28,792 nucleotides of DNA from NCBI RefSeq assembly GCF_001280085.1, contig NZ_LGED01000004.1, positions 1-28,792 on the forward strand. Direction: 5' to 3'. Below are positions 1-7,546 of this stretch, in pieces. The position numbers and the translations under genes are program-made. How positions within the stretch are numbered: the first letter of the stretch is position 1; each line of letters opens with the position of its first letter. The notes under the pieces are model-generated. The model had not been told where the DNA came from. It searched no databases and saw only the letters and a list, made by a program, of their open reading frames with translations. The DNA is from Saccharothrix sp. NRRL B-16348. Its GTDB lineage: Bacteria > Actinomycetota > Actinomycetes > Mycobacteriales > Pseudonocardiaceae.

Positions 1-55
1 GTGGGTGGGGGTGGGTTGGCGGGCCGGTGGGGTGGAGGTGTGTTAGCAAGGGGGT

Positions 56-1927
56 ATGGGGATTGCTGAGGGTGGAGTTGTCGGGGCGTTGCGTGGGTTG
101 CTTGATGGGCGGTGGGGGGTGTTGCGGCGGGGGGCGTTGGAGTTGCTTGGTGAGGTGAAGCCCGTTGGTGAGCTGGAGCGCGAGGAGTATCGGGCTTGGG
201 TGTTCGAGCAGTTGCACGCGTTGGCCGATGGTGGGCATCCGTTGATCGGGTTCCCGGCGGCGTACGGCGGGCGGGATGATGTCGGTGGGTCGGTGGTGGC
301 GTTCGAGGTGCTTGGGTTCGGCGATCTGTCTTTGATGGTGAAGGCGGGTGTGCAGTGGGGGTTGTTCGGTGGTGCGGTGCAGGCGTTGGGGACTGTGGAG
401 CACCACGAGCGGTATCTGCGGGCGATCATGAGTTTGGAGTTGCCCGGTTGCTTCGCGATGACCGAGACCGGGCACGGGTCGGATGTGCAGCACTTGCGGA
501 CCACGGCTACCTATGACCCGGACACGGAGGAGTTCGTCGTTGATACGCCGGATCCGTCGGCGCGCAAGGACTACATCGGCAACGCGGCGCGGGACGGGCG
601 GATGGCGGTGGTGTTCGCGCAGTTGGTGACGGGTGGCGTGACGCATGGCGTGCACGCGGTGCTCGTGCCGATCCGGGATGCGGACGGCGCGCCGATGCCG
701 GGCGTGCGGATCGAGGACTGCGGGCCGAAGGCCGGGTTGAACGGCGTGGACAACGGGCGGTTGTCGTTCGAGCGGGTTCGGGTGCCTCGGGAGAACCTGC
801 TCAACCGGTACGGGGACGTCGCGCCGGACGGGACGTACTCCAGTCCGATCGAGGGTGAGGGCAGGCGGTTCTTCACGATGCTCGGCACGTTGGTGCGCGG
901 GCGGATCAGTGTGGCCGGTGGGGCCGGGAGTGCGACGAAGAAGGCGTTGGCGTTGGCCGTTCGGTACGGCGAGGCGCGGCGGCAGTTCACCCGGCCCGAC
1001 ACGGGCGAGGAAGTGGTGGTGCTCGACTACTTGGCGCACCAGCGGAGGTTGTTGCCGGCGTTGGCGACGTCGTACGCGTTGCACTTCGCGCAGGAGGAGC
1101 TCGTGTCGGCGTTGCACGACGTGTCCGGCGACCGGGGGCAGCGGGAGTTGGAGTCGCGGGCGGCGGGGTTGAAGGCGGTGGCGACGTGGCACGCCACGCG
1201 GACGATCCAGACGTGTCGGGAGGCGTGCGGTGGGGCCGGGTACCTGTCGGAGAACCTGATCGCCGGGCTGAAGGCGGACACCGATGTGTTCACGACGTTC
1301 GAGGGCGACAACACGGTGCTGCTGCAGTTGGTCGCGAAGGGGCTGCTGACCAGTTATCGCGACCACGTCGGCGACCTGGACCCGTGGGGCATGGTGCGGT
1401 TCGTGGCCGACCAGGCGGTGGGTGTGGTGATCGAGCGGACGGCGGCGCGGGCGATCATCGACCGGCTGGTGTCGGGGAGTTCGGACGCGTTGCTGGACCG
1501 GGGCTGGCAGGTGCGGCAGTTCGAGGACCGCGAGAAGCACGTGCTGGAGGGGTTGGCGCGGCGGTTGCGGCGAGCGTCGCGGGACGACGCGTTCGACGTG
1601 TTCAACGCGGCGCAGGACCACGTGCTGCACGCCGCGCGCGTCCACGTGGACCGGGTGGTGCTGGAGGCGTTCGTGGCGGCGGTGGACCGGTGTGCGGACG
1701 TGGAGGCGAAGGCGCTGCTGGACGAGGTGTGCGACTTGTACGCGTTGAGCACGATCGAGGCGGACCGGGCGTGGTTCCTGGAGCACGGCCGGCTCACACC
1801 GCAGCGGGCGAAGGCGGTGTCGCAGGCGGTGAACGAGCTGTGCGGAAGGCTGCGCCCGCACGCGCGCACGCTGGTGGACGCGTTCGGCATCCCCGAGACG
1901 TGGCTCACGGCGCCGATCGCCGGGTGA
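56..1927 (+). CDS. Acyl-CoA oxidase / acyl-CoA dehydrogenase family protein
   Basis: A 623-residue flavoprotein of the acyl-CoA oxidase type, expected to introduce the trans-2 double bond into acyl-CoA using FAD during beta-oxidation. Visible are the dehydrogenase middle-domain motif CFAMTETGHGSDV (about residues 133-145) and the C-terminal motif CREACGGAGYLSE followed by TTFEGDNTVLLQ, whose Glu (about 416) aligns with the catalytic base. An additional C-terminal helical region of about 180 residues is typical of oxidases and absent from ordinary 380-residue dehydrogenases. The chain is a little shorter than eukaryotic peroxisomal oxidases (about 660). The ATG at 56 is the first usable start, but the purine run beside it (about 48-54) is too close to be an ideal ribosome site, so the start is uncertain. 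The first 500 bases use many TTG, GTT and GGT codons, unlike the GC-ending codons later in the gene. Oxidase versus dehydrogenase chemistry is inferred from architecture. Confidence 0.85.
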   Translation: MGIAEGGVVGALRGLLDGRWGVLRRGALELLGEVKPVGELEREEYRAWVFEQLHALADGGHPLIGFPAAYGGRDDVGGSVVAFEVLGFGDLSLMVKAGVQWGLFGGAVQALGTVEHHERYLRAIMSLELPGCFAMTETGHGSDVQHLRTTATYDPDTEEFVVDTPDPSARKDYIGNAARDGRMAVVFAQLVTGGVTHGVHAVLVPIRDADGAPMPGVRIEDCGPKAGLNGVDNGRLSFERVRVPRENLLNRYGDVAPDGTYSSPIEGEGRRFFTMLGTLVRGRISVAGGAGSATKKALALAVRYGEARRQFTRPDTGEEVVVLDYLAHQRRLLPALATSYALHFAQEELVSALHDVSGDRGQRELESRAAGLKAVATWHATRTIQTCREACGGAGYLSENLIAGLKADTDVFTTFEGDNTVLLQLVAKGLLTSYRDHVGDLDPWGMVRFVADQAVGVVIERTAARAIIDRLVSGSSDALLDRGWQVRQFEDREKHVLEGLARRLRRASRDDAFDVFNAAQDHVLHAARVHVDRVVLEAFVAAVDRCADVEAKALLDEVCDLYALSTIEADRAWFLEHGRLTPQRAKAVSQAVNELCGRLRPHARTLVDAFGIPETWLTAPIAG

Positions 1928-1956
1928 GAGGTCCGGAGCGCGGGTAAAGGTCCAGA

Positions 1957-2343
1957 ATGAGAGGTATGGACGACAGTGCGCTGATCAGCCTCGGACTGGC
2001 CCGGTACGTGCGAGCGGTGGCCGAGGAGATCGGCGTGCCACCCGAGGGCACCGAGTTCGAGGTCAGCGACACCGCCACCGCCTACCTCGGCCTGGAGGGG
2101 CCGGGACGTGACCTGATGCTGCTGTGGAACGAGCGGCGCGGCTGGTCGATCGCGGTGGAGACGGACCCGACCGAGAAGCCGGTCGTCGTGGCGCACCTCG
2201 GCCTGCCGCTCGTGCCGCCGCCGGACGAGGTGGCGCGGTTCGTCGACGACGTGCTGGCGGGCAAGTCGGGCGGCGCCGAGCCGGACTTCGCCACGACGCA
2301 GGACCGTCGCAGGCTCGCCGGGCGGTTGAGCGAGTACCTCTAG
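1957..2343 (+). CDS. Small conserved protein, DUF6292-like
   Basis: A 128-residue acidic, cytoplasmic protein with no signal peptide or membrane segment. The core (RDLMLLWNERRGWSIAVE, then PLVPPPDEVARFVDDVL) resembles the actinobacterial DUF6292 family, which has no known function; I assign it from memory of the pattern, so it is tentative. The ATG at 1957 has AAAGG at 1946-1950, six bases upstream; a second ATG at 1966 would remove three residues but has no well-spaced ribosome site. It follows the acyl-CoA oxidase by 29 bases on the same strand and may be co-transcribed. Its TAG stop (2341-2343) interlocks with the stop of the convergent azlD gene. Confidence 0.65.
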   Translation: MRGMDDSALISLGLARYVRAVAEEIGVPPEGTEFEVSDTATAYLGLEGPGRDLMLLWNERRGWSIAVETDPTEKPVVVAHLGLPLVPPPDEVARFVDDVLAGKSGGAEPDFATTQDRRRLAGRLSEYL

Positions 2344-2648
2344 GACACGCCGACGAACCGCAGGCCGGCGGTCGTCACGGCGGCCAGCACGACCACCACG
2401 ACGAAGGGCGCCTTGCGCCACGCCGCGATGCCCGCGACCAGGACGCCGATCGGCAGGGCGAGGCCCGCGAAACCCTGGCCCTTCGTCAACGAGGCCGTCG
2501 CGACCAGCGCGAACAGCAGGACGGTCGCCGAGGTGGACATCAGCAGCTTGACCCGGTCGGAGAGCTTGAGGCGGTCCCGCAGCAGCGGTCCGGCCAGGCG
2601 GAACGCGTAGGTGCCCGCGGCGAGCACCAGGACGGCGGTCAGCGTCAC
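2340..2648 (-). CDS. azlD: AzlD-family branched-chain amino acid exporter small subunit
   Basis: A 102-residue hydrophobic protein with about four membrane segments (VLVLAAGTYAFRLAG, VLLFALVATASL, FAGLALPIGVLVAGIAAW, FVVVVVLAAVTTAG). It is the small partner of AzlC; together the family exports branched-chain amino acids or their analogues across the cytoplasmic membrane. The GTG at 2648 is chosen because it overlaps the azlC stop as GTGA, a translational coupling arrangement, and because the open frame further upstream is only a shadow of azlC. Length matches the family (about 100-110). The TAG stop shares the palindrome CTAG at 2340-2343 with the stop of the convergent gene, leaving no room for a separate terminator. 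Confidence 0.88.
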   Translation of the reverse strand: MTLTAVLVLAAGTYAFRLAGPLLRDRLKLSDRVKLLMSTSATVLLFALVATASLTKGQGFAGLALPIGVLVAGIAAWRKAPFVVVVVLAAVTTAGLRFVGVS

Positions 2649-3322
2649 GGCTTCACCTCCTGTCGTGCGGTGACCAGCAGGCCGCCCAGGGCGAACAGCA
2701 CCGGGACGCCGGCGGGCAGGAACGGAGTGGTGGCCAGGGCGATGGCCGCGCCGAGCAGGGCGGCGTGCCGGGTGGCCTTGTCCTTGAGGGCGGGCAGCAG
2801 GAGCGCGAGCAGGGCCGCGGGGAACGCCGCGTCCAGCCCGAACGCGCCCGGGTCGCCGATGTTCTGGCCGACCAGCGCGCCCGCGAGCACGGCGACGTTC
2901 CAGGAGATGAACAGCGCGACGCCGCACGACCAGTAGGCGGCCTTGGCCTTGCGCGGGTCGCTCTGGGCCAGCGCGAAGGCCGTCGTCTCGTCGATCAGCA
3001 GGTGGCTGCCGACGAGCCGTGGCAGCAGGCCCTTGCCCAGCACGTCGCCGACCGCCAAACCGAACGGCAGGTGGCGGACGTTGAGCAGGAGACCGGCCAG
3101 CACCGCCGCGGCCGGGCTGCCGCCCGCGGCGACCACCCCGACCGCCATGAACTGCGAGCCGCCCGCGAAGACCAGCAGCGACATCACCACGGGCAGCCAC
3201 CAGGGCAGGCCCGCGCCGGTGGAGATCGCGCCGAACGAGGCGCCGCTGACCGCGGCGCCGGCGGCCACCGCGGTGACGTCACGCAGCAGCTCGGCATCAA
3301 GGGTTCGCCATGTCGAACGCAT
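2645..3322 (-). CDS. azlC: AzlC-family branched-chain amino acid permease large subunit
   Basis: A 225-residue membrane protein with about six to seven hydrophobic segments. It carries the AzlC signature region SLLVFAGGSQFMAV and the NVRHLPFGLAV stretch, followed by SHLLIDETTAFALA. Family members work with AzlD as an exporter of leucine, isoleucine, valine or toxic analogues. The ATG at 3322 is the first start; the ribosome site before it is weak. The gene is divergent from the XRE-cupin regulator with only 57 bases between start codons, and one palindrome of the shared region (3303-3318) overlaps its first codons. This suggests the regulator controls it directly. Transport substrate is inferred from family only. 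Confidence 0.9.
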   Translation of the reverse strand: MRSTWRTLDAELLRDVTAVAAGAAVSGASFGAISTGAGLPWWLPVVMSLLVFAGGSQFMAVGVVAAGGSPAAAVLAGLLLNVRHLPFGLAVGDVLGKGLLPRLVGSHLLIDETTAFALAQSDPRKAKAAYWSCGVALFISWNVAVLAGALVGQNIGDPGAFGLDAAFPAALLALLLPALKDKATRHAALLGAAIALATTPFLPAGVPVLFALGGLLVTARQEVKP

Positions 3323-3367
3323 CGTCTTTTACAATGAACACCGGGCACGGCGTTCGTCAAGCCGAAC
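3303..3367. promoter_or_regulatory. Two GTTCG-N6-CGAAC palindromes between azlC and the XRE-cupin regulator
   Basis: The same interrupted palindrome occurs twice: GTTCG-CCATGT-CGAAC at 3303-3318 and GTTCG-TCAAGC-CGAAC at 3352-3367. Centres are 49 bases apart. The first lies over the azlC start and the second in the leader of the regulator. A further half-site CGAAC lies at 3384-3388. Paired identical dyads in a divergent regulator/target promoter are the usual form of an autoregulatory operator. Binding by the adjacent regulator is inference. Confidence 0.6.
3330..3335 (+). promoter_or_regulatory. Candidate -10 element for the XRE-cupin gene
   Basis: TACAAT differs by one base from the TATAAT consensus and sits 44 bases before the ATG at 3380, in the only AT-rich patch of the intergenic region. 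The predicted transcription start near 3342 would place the palindrome at 3352-3367 just downstream, a position suited to repression. No convincing -35 is visible. Confidence 0.4.
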
Positions 3368-3379
3368 GATTGGACTGTC

Positions 3380-3952
3380 ATGTCGAACACAGGGGCGTCG
3401 AACAGCGGCGCGCCGCTCGACGTCATCGCCGCCTCGCTGCGCCGTGAGCGCGAACGCGTCGGGCTGTCGTTGAGCGAGCTGGCCAAGCGGGCGGGGATCG
3501 CGAAGTCCACCCTGTCCCAGCTGGAGTCGGCGAGCGGGAACCCGAGCGTGGAGACCCTGTGGGCGCTGGGCGTGGCACTGGGCGTGCCGTTCTCGCGCCT
3601 GGTCGACCCGCCGACGCCGCGGGTCCGGGTGATCCGCGCGGGCGAGGGCCCGGCGATCTACTCGGAACGCGCGCACTACACCGCCACCTTGCTGGCGTCC
3701 TGCCCGCCGGGCGCCCGGCGTGACATCTACCTGCTCCAGCTGGAGCCGGGCCCGGCCCGCGAGTCCGAGCCGCACATGCCGGGAACCGTGGAGCACGTGA
3801 TCGTCAGCGCGGGCCGCATGCTCGCCGGCCCGCGGACCGAGCCTGTCGAGCTGGGCCCGGGCGACTACCTGCTCTACCCCGGGGACGTACCGCACACGGC
3901 CCAGGCGCTCGAACCGGGAACCACCGCCCTACTGGTCTCGGAGCACGTCTAG
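3380..3952 (+). CDS. XRE-family transcriptional regulator with C-terminal cupin domain
   Basis: A 190-residue regulator. Residues about 10-65 form a lambda-repressor-like helix-turn-helix (LRRERERVGLSLSELAKRAG, IAKSTLSQLESASGNPS). Residues about 100-185 form a small cupin beta-barrel that usually senses a ligand (EHVIVSAGRMLAG, LGPGDYLLYPGDVPH). This two-domain arrangement is common next to amino acid exporters and amino acid metabolism genes. It is divergent from azlCD, with two identical palindromes in the promoter, so it is the likely repressor or activator of the exporter and of itself. The ligand is unknown; branched-chain amino acids are a reasonable guess from context. The ribosome site before the ATG is weak. 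Confidence 0.9.
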   Translation: MSNTGASNSGAPLDVIAASLRRERERVGLSLSELAKRAGIAKSTLSQLESASGNPSVETLWALGVALGVPFSRLVDPPTPRVRVIRAGEGPAIYSERAHYTATLLASCPPGARRDIYLLQLEPGPARESEPHMPGTVEHVIVSAGRMLAGPRTEPVELGPGDYLLYPGDVPHTAQALEPGTTALLVSEHV

Positions 3953-3993
3953 AACACACGTTCGAGCGATTCAGGCGGGCCGCCGGTCGACCG

Positions 3994-4170
3994 ATGAACT
4001 CCGACATGAGCGATCAGCCGACCCAGCGGGTGCACATCCGCAGCGTGCCCACCGAAGTGATCGAAGTCCTCCGAGCCCGCGCGAAGGCGCAGGGCACCAC
4101 GCTCAGCGGGTACTTGCGCGACTCGCTGGTCAGGTTGGCCGACCAGCCGACGACGCCCGGCTCCCGGTGA
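3994..4170 (+). CDS. Ribbon-helix-helix antitoxin-like protein (FitA/VapB type), no adjacent toxin
   Basis: A 58-residue protein. The segment QRVHIRSVPTEVIEVL, then RARAKAQGTTLSGYLRDSL, matches the N-terminal ribbon-helix-helix of FitA/VapB-type antitoxins: a short beta strand with basic residues, then two helices with the typical SGYLRDSL. The ATG at 3994 gives 58 residues; an in-frame ATG at 4006 gives 54. Neither has a strong ribosome site. Such antitoxins normally precede a PIN-domain RNase gene, but the next gene is pdxS on the opposite strand after a terminator hairpin. It is therefore an orphan DNA-binding protein or a remnant of a toxin-antitoxin pair. Its position 41 bases after the XRE-cupin gene allows co-transcription. 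Confidence 0.65.
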   Translation: MNSDMSDQPTQRVHIRSVPTEVIEVLRARAKAQGTTLSGYLRDSLVRLADQPTTPGSR

Positions 4171-4177
4171 ACGGGCA

Positions 4178-4205
4178 GCGGCCCGCCGGAAGTCCGGCGG
4201 GCCGC
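4178..4205. terminator. Bidirectional hairpin between the RHH gene and pdxS
   Basis: GCGGCCCGCCGGA at 4178-4190 is perfectly complementary to 4193-4205; with the closing A-T pair open it forms a 12-bp GC-rich stem with a four-base loop. It lies 7 bases after the RHH stop and 14 bases after the pdxS stop, so it can end transcription from both sides. No U-tract follows, which is usual in actinomycetes. Confidence 0.75.
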
Positions 4206-4219
4206 GCTCACGTCAGGGA

Positions 4220-5128
4220 TTACCAGCCGCGCTCGGCCAGGCGGTGGGGCTCCGGGATCTCGTCCACGTTGATGCCGACCATCGCCTCACCGAGGCCGCG
4301 CGACACCTTCGCGATCACGTCCGGGTCGTCGTAGAACGTCGTCGCCTTCACGATCGCCTCGGCGCGCTGCGCCGGGTTGCCGGACTTGAAGATGCCGGAA
4401 CCGACGAACACGCCCTCCGCGCCGAGCTGCATCATCATCGCCGCGTCGGCCGGCGTGGCGATGCCGCCCGCGGTGAACAGGACGACCGGCAGCTTGCCCG
4501 CCTCGGCGACCTCGCGGACCAGCTCGTACGGCGCTTGGAGCTCCTTCGCCGCGACGTACAGCTCGTCGACGGGCAGGTTCTGCAGCCGCCGGAGTTCCGC
4601 GCGGATCTTTCGCATGTGCGTCGTGGCGTTCGAGACGTCACCGGTGCCGGCTTCGCCCTTGGAGCGGATCATCGCCGCGCCCTCGGTGATGCGGCGCAGC
4701 GCCTCGCCCAGGTTCGTCGCACCGCACACGAACGGCACGGTGAACTGCCACTTGTCGATGTGGTTGGCGTAGTCGGCCGGGGTCAGCACCTCGGACTCGT
4801 CGATGTAGTCGACACCGAGGGACTGCAGGACCTGCGCCTCGACGAAGTGGCCGATGCGGGCCTTGGCCATCACCGGGATCGACACGGCCTCGATGATGCC
4901 GTCGATCATGTCCGGGTCGCTCATCCGGGACACGCCGCCCTGCGCGCGGATGTCGGCGGGCACGCGCTCCAGCGCCATGACGGCGACGGCGCCCGCGTCC
5001 TCGGCGATCTTGGCCTGCTCGGCGTTGACCACGTCCATGATCACGCCGCCCTTGAGCATCTCCGCCATGCCCCGCTTGACGCGGGAAGTGCCGGTGACCT
5101 GGGTGCCGGCGTCGGGTGAAGTGGTCAC
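4220..5128 (-). CDS. pdxS: Pyridoxal 5'-phosphate synthase subunit PdxS
   Basis: A 302-residue (beta/alpha)8 barrel enzyme that condenses ribose 5-phosphate, glyceraldehyde 3-phosphate and ammonia into pyridoxal phosphate. Recognisable are the start [20 protein letters not shown], the catalytic lysine region [14 protein letters not shown], the second conserved block [15 protein letters not shown], and the phosphate site [15 protein letters not shown] with GVFVGSGIF. The GTG at 5128 is chosen: AGAAAGG lies six bases upstream and the length fits the family (about 294-305); a longer frame to 5200 would add an unconserved leader. The glutaminase partner PdxT, which supplies ammonia and is commonly adjacent, is not in this window. 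The gene is divergent from the EF-G-like gene with 274 bases between them. Confidence 0.97.
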   Translation of the reverse strand: MTTSPDAGTQVTGTSRVKRGMAEMLKGGVIMDVVNAEQAKIAEDAGAVAVMALERVPADIRAQGGVSRMSDPDMIDGIIEAVSIPVMAKARIGHFVEAQVLQSLGVDYIDESEVLTPADYANHIDKWQFTVPFVCGATNLGEALRRITEGAAMIRSKGEAGTGDVSNATTHMRKIRAELRRLQNLPVDELYVAAKELQAPYELVREVAEAGKLPVVLFTAGGIATPADAAMMMQLGAEGVFVGSGIFKSGNPAQRAEAIVKATTFYDDPDVIAKVSRGLGEAMVGINVDEIPEPHRLAERGW

Positions 5129-5402
5129 GACCAGCCTTTCTCGAAGTAGGGGGCGAACACCACCATGGTACGGCCGACGTGGACCGCCGAAGCATGCCAA
5201 TCAGGCACGTTCTCGGCAGGCCACTTGCCCTCCCTTCGCAGGTAGTGGCGTACGCCACCCCGCGACACGGCGACGTGCGGCCGACGTGGTCGCGACCTCC
5301 GCCCGGATTCCTCCTGCCGGGTTGGGTGTGGCCACTTGGGGTTGTCCCCCGCGCCCCACGGGTGTGAGATCGAACACTAAATACTTGTGGAGGGTGGTCC
5401 CA
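5129..5402. other. Divergent intergenic region pdxS / EF-G-like, with a palindrome and a direct repeat
   Basis: No gene is supported here. A perfect 14-bp palindrome GTGGCGTACGCCAC lies at 5245-5258. The 12-mer CGGCCGACGTGG occurs at 5171-5182 and again at 5278-5289, flanking the palindrome. A TACCAT hexamer on the minus strand (5165-5170) could be a -10 for pdxS, 37 bases before its GTG. GGAGGG at 5389-5394 is the ribosome site of the EF-G-like gene. Operator roles are inference. Confidence 0.4.
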
Positions 5403-7457
5403 ATGGGCAGCAAACACTCCGACAACGGCCACTCGGCAGGCGCGGTCGCTGTGGACGACCCGGCCAAGGTCCGCAACGTCGTGCTGGTCGGCCCGTCCGG
5501 CTCCGGCAAGACGACGCTCGCCGAGGCCCTGCTCGCCAGCACCGGCGTGCTGACCCGACCAGGATCCGTCACCGAGGGCAACACGGTGTGCGACCACGAC
5601 CCCGCCGCGGTGCGCCAGCAGCGGTCGGTCGGGCTCGCCGTCGCACCCATCCAGCACGGCGACATCAAGATCAACCTCATCGACACGCCCGGTTACGCGG
5701 ACTTCGTGGGCGAGCTGCGCGCCGGCCTGCGCGCCGCCGACGCGGCGTTGTTCGTGGTCAGCGCGGCGGAAGGCGTGGACCCGGCCACGGTGGCGCTGTG
5801 GGAGGAGTGCGCGATGGTCGGCATGCCGCGGGCGGTCGTGGTCGCCCGCACCGACCACCAGCGCGCCGACGTGCCGGGCGAGATCGCCTCGTGCCAGGAG
5901 GCGTTCGGCGCCGGCGTCGTGCCGCTGTACCTGCCGGACGGCGACGGGCTGGTCAACCTGCTCACCACCGACGACCCCCGCTTCGAGGAGGAGCGCAACG
6001 CGCTCATCGAGGGGATCATCGCGGAGAGCGAGGACGAGACCCTGATGGACCGCTACCTCGGCGGCGAGGAGGTCGACCAGGCGACGCTCGTCGCGGACCT
6101 GGAGACGGCGGTCGCGCGCGGCTCGTTCCACCCGGTGATGCCGGTGTGCGCGCTGACCGGCGTCGGCCTGCCGGAACTGCTCGACGGCATCGCCCGCGCG
6201 TTCCCCTCACCCCTGGAACACCCGCTGCCCGACGTGACCGGCGTGGACGGCATCCCCCAGCCGCGCCTGGAAGCCGACCCGAACGGCCCGCTCGTGGCCG
6301 AGGTCGTGCGCACGGCGGTCGACTCGTACGTGGGCCGCGTGTCGCTGGTGCGCGTGTTCTCCGGAACGCTGCGCCCCGAACGCCCGGTGCACGTGTCGGG
6401 CCACGGCATGGCCGACCGCGGTCACGAGGACCACGACGTGGACGAACGGGTGGCGCACGTCTACTCGCCGTTGGGCGCGAACCTGCGCGAGGTGCCGTAC
6501 TGCGTGGCGGGCGACCTGTGCGCGTTGACCAAGCTGGGCTCCGCCGAAACCGGCGACACGGTGTCCGCCCCGGAGAAGCCTCTACTGGTGGCACCGTGGG
6601 AGATGCCGGAACCACTGCTGCCGGTCGCCGTCGTCCCACGCAGCCGCAGCGACGAGGACAACCTGGCACGCAACCTCGGCAAGCTGGTGGCCGGCGACCC
6701 GACGTTGCGGCTCGAACGCAACGCCGAGACGCACCAGCTGGTGCTGTGGTGCATGGGCGAGGCGCACGCGGACGTCGTGCTGGCGCGGTTGCGCGCGGGC
6801 GGCGCCGAGGTCGACACCGAGCCGGTGCGGGTGGCGTTGCGCGAGACCTTCGCGAGCCAGGCCAAGGGCCACGGTCGGCACGTGAAGCAGTCCGGCGGCC
6901 ACGGCCAGTACGCCGTCTGCGACATCATCGTCGACCCCTTGCCCCGCGGCTCCGGCTTCGAGTTCGTGGACAAGATCGTCGGCGGCGCCGTACCGAACCA
7001 GTTCATCCCGAGCGTCGAGAAGGGCGTGCGTGCCCAACTCGAACGCGGCCTCCAAGGCGGACACCCCGTGGTCGACGTCCGCGTCACCCTGGTCGACGGC
7101 AAGGCCCACTCTGTCGACTCATCCGACGCCGCCTTCCAAACCGCCGGCGCACTTGCCTTGAAGGAAGCCGCCGCCAACGGCAAGACGTGCCTGCTCGAAC
7201 CCGTCGACGAGGTGACCGTCCGCCTGCCTGACGACCACCTCGGCACCGTCCTCGGCGACCTGTCCAGTCGCCGCGGCCGCGTACTCGGCACCGAGGCGGA
7301 AACCCCCGGCTACACCGTGATCCGCGCCGAGGTACCCGCCACCGAACTGCTCCGCTACGCCGTCGAACTGCGCTCACTGACCTCCGGCACCGGCACCTAC
7401 ACCCGCCACTTCAGCCGCTACGACCCACTCCCCCAAGCCCTAGCCGCACAACACTGA
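5403..7457 (+). CDS. Elongation factor G-like protein (EF-G2 type)
   Basis: A 684-residue translational GTPase paralogue. The G1 P-loop GPSGSGKT is at residues 30-37 and the G3 motif DTPG at 94-97; EF-G domain III-V features follow (KQSGGHGQYAVCDI; LPDDHLGTVLGDLSSRRGRVLGTE). It belongs to the actinobacterial EF-G2 branch, not canonical FusA. The usual switch I block RGITI is replaced by QRSVGLAVAP (73-82), and the G4 motif NKxD reads ARTD (148-151). The M. smegmatis relative is, as I recall, not able to replace EF-G in translation; the cellular role is unclear. The ATG at 5403 has GGAGGG eight bases upstream; open sequence further 5' is a shadow. Codon use becomes strongly C-ending towards the 3' end. 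Confidence 0.88.
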   Translation: MGSKHSDNGHSAGAVAVDDPAKVRNVVLVGPSGSGKTTLAEALLASTGVLTRPGSVTEGNTVCDHDPAAVRQQRSVGLAVAPIQHGDIKINLIDTPGYADFVGELRAGLRAADAALFVVSAAEGVDPATVALWEECAMVGMPRAVVVARTDHQRADVPGEIASCQEAFGAGVVPLYLPDGDGLVNLLTTDDPRFEEERNALIEGIIAESEDETLMDRYLGGEEVDQATLVADLETAVARGSFHPVMPVCALTGVGLPELLDGIARAFPSPLEHPLPDVTGVDGIPQPRLEADPNGPLVAEVVRTAVDSYVGRVSLVRVFSGTLRPERPVHVSGHGMADRGHEDHDVDERVAHVYSPLGANLREVPYCVAGDLCALTKLGSAETGDTVSAPEKPLLVAPWEMPEPLLPVAVVPRSRSDEDNLARNLGKLVAGDPTLRLERNAETHQLVLWCMGEAHADVVLARLRAGGAEVDTEPVRVALRETFASQAKGHGRHVKQSGGHGQYAVCDIIVDPLPRGSGFEFVDKIVGGAVPNQFIPSVEKGVRAQLERGLQGGHPVVDVRVTLVDGKAHSVDSSDAAFQTAGALALKEAAANGKTCLLEPVDEVTVRLPDDHLGTVLGDLSSRRGRVLGTEAETPGYTVIRAEVPATELLRYAVELRSLTSGTGTYTRHFSRYDPLPQALAAQH

Positions 7458-7546
7458 GCCACACACCACCTCTCCCAACCACCCGCCCACCACCCACCTA
7501 GCCCTCACCCAACAGCCGCACAACGGACCCGCCACACCCCCACCGA
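7458..7546. other. Gene-free C/A-rich tract after the EF-G-like gene
   Basis: No gene is seen. The plus strand is strongly C- and A-rich with very few G bases (runs such as CACCACCCACC), continuing a C-rich trend from the last 100 bases of the EF-G-like gene. No hairpin can form within it. It leads into the structured element at 7547-7712. Confidence 0.6.

Noticed and set aside
5129..5200. Longer PdxS N-terminus
   Set aside because: Family length and the good ribosome site support the GTG at 5128; the added residues are not PdxS-like.
4854..5402. N-terminal extension of the EF-G-like protein
   Set aside because: This part is antisense to pdxS plus the intergenic region, and GGAGGG eight bases before the ATG at 5403 marks the real start.
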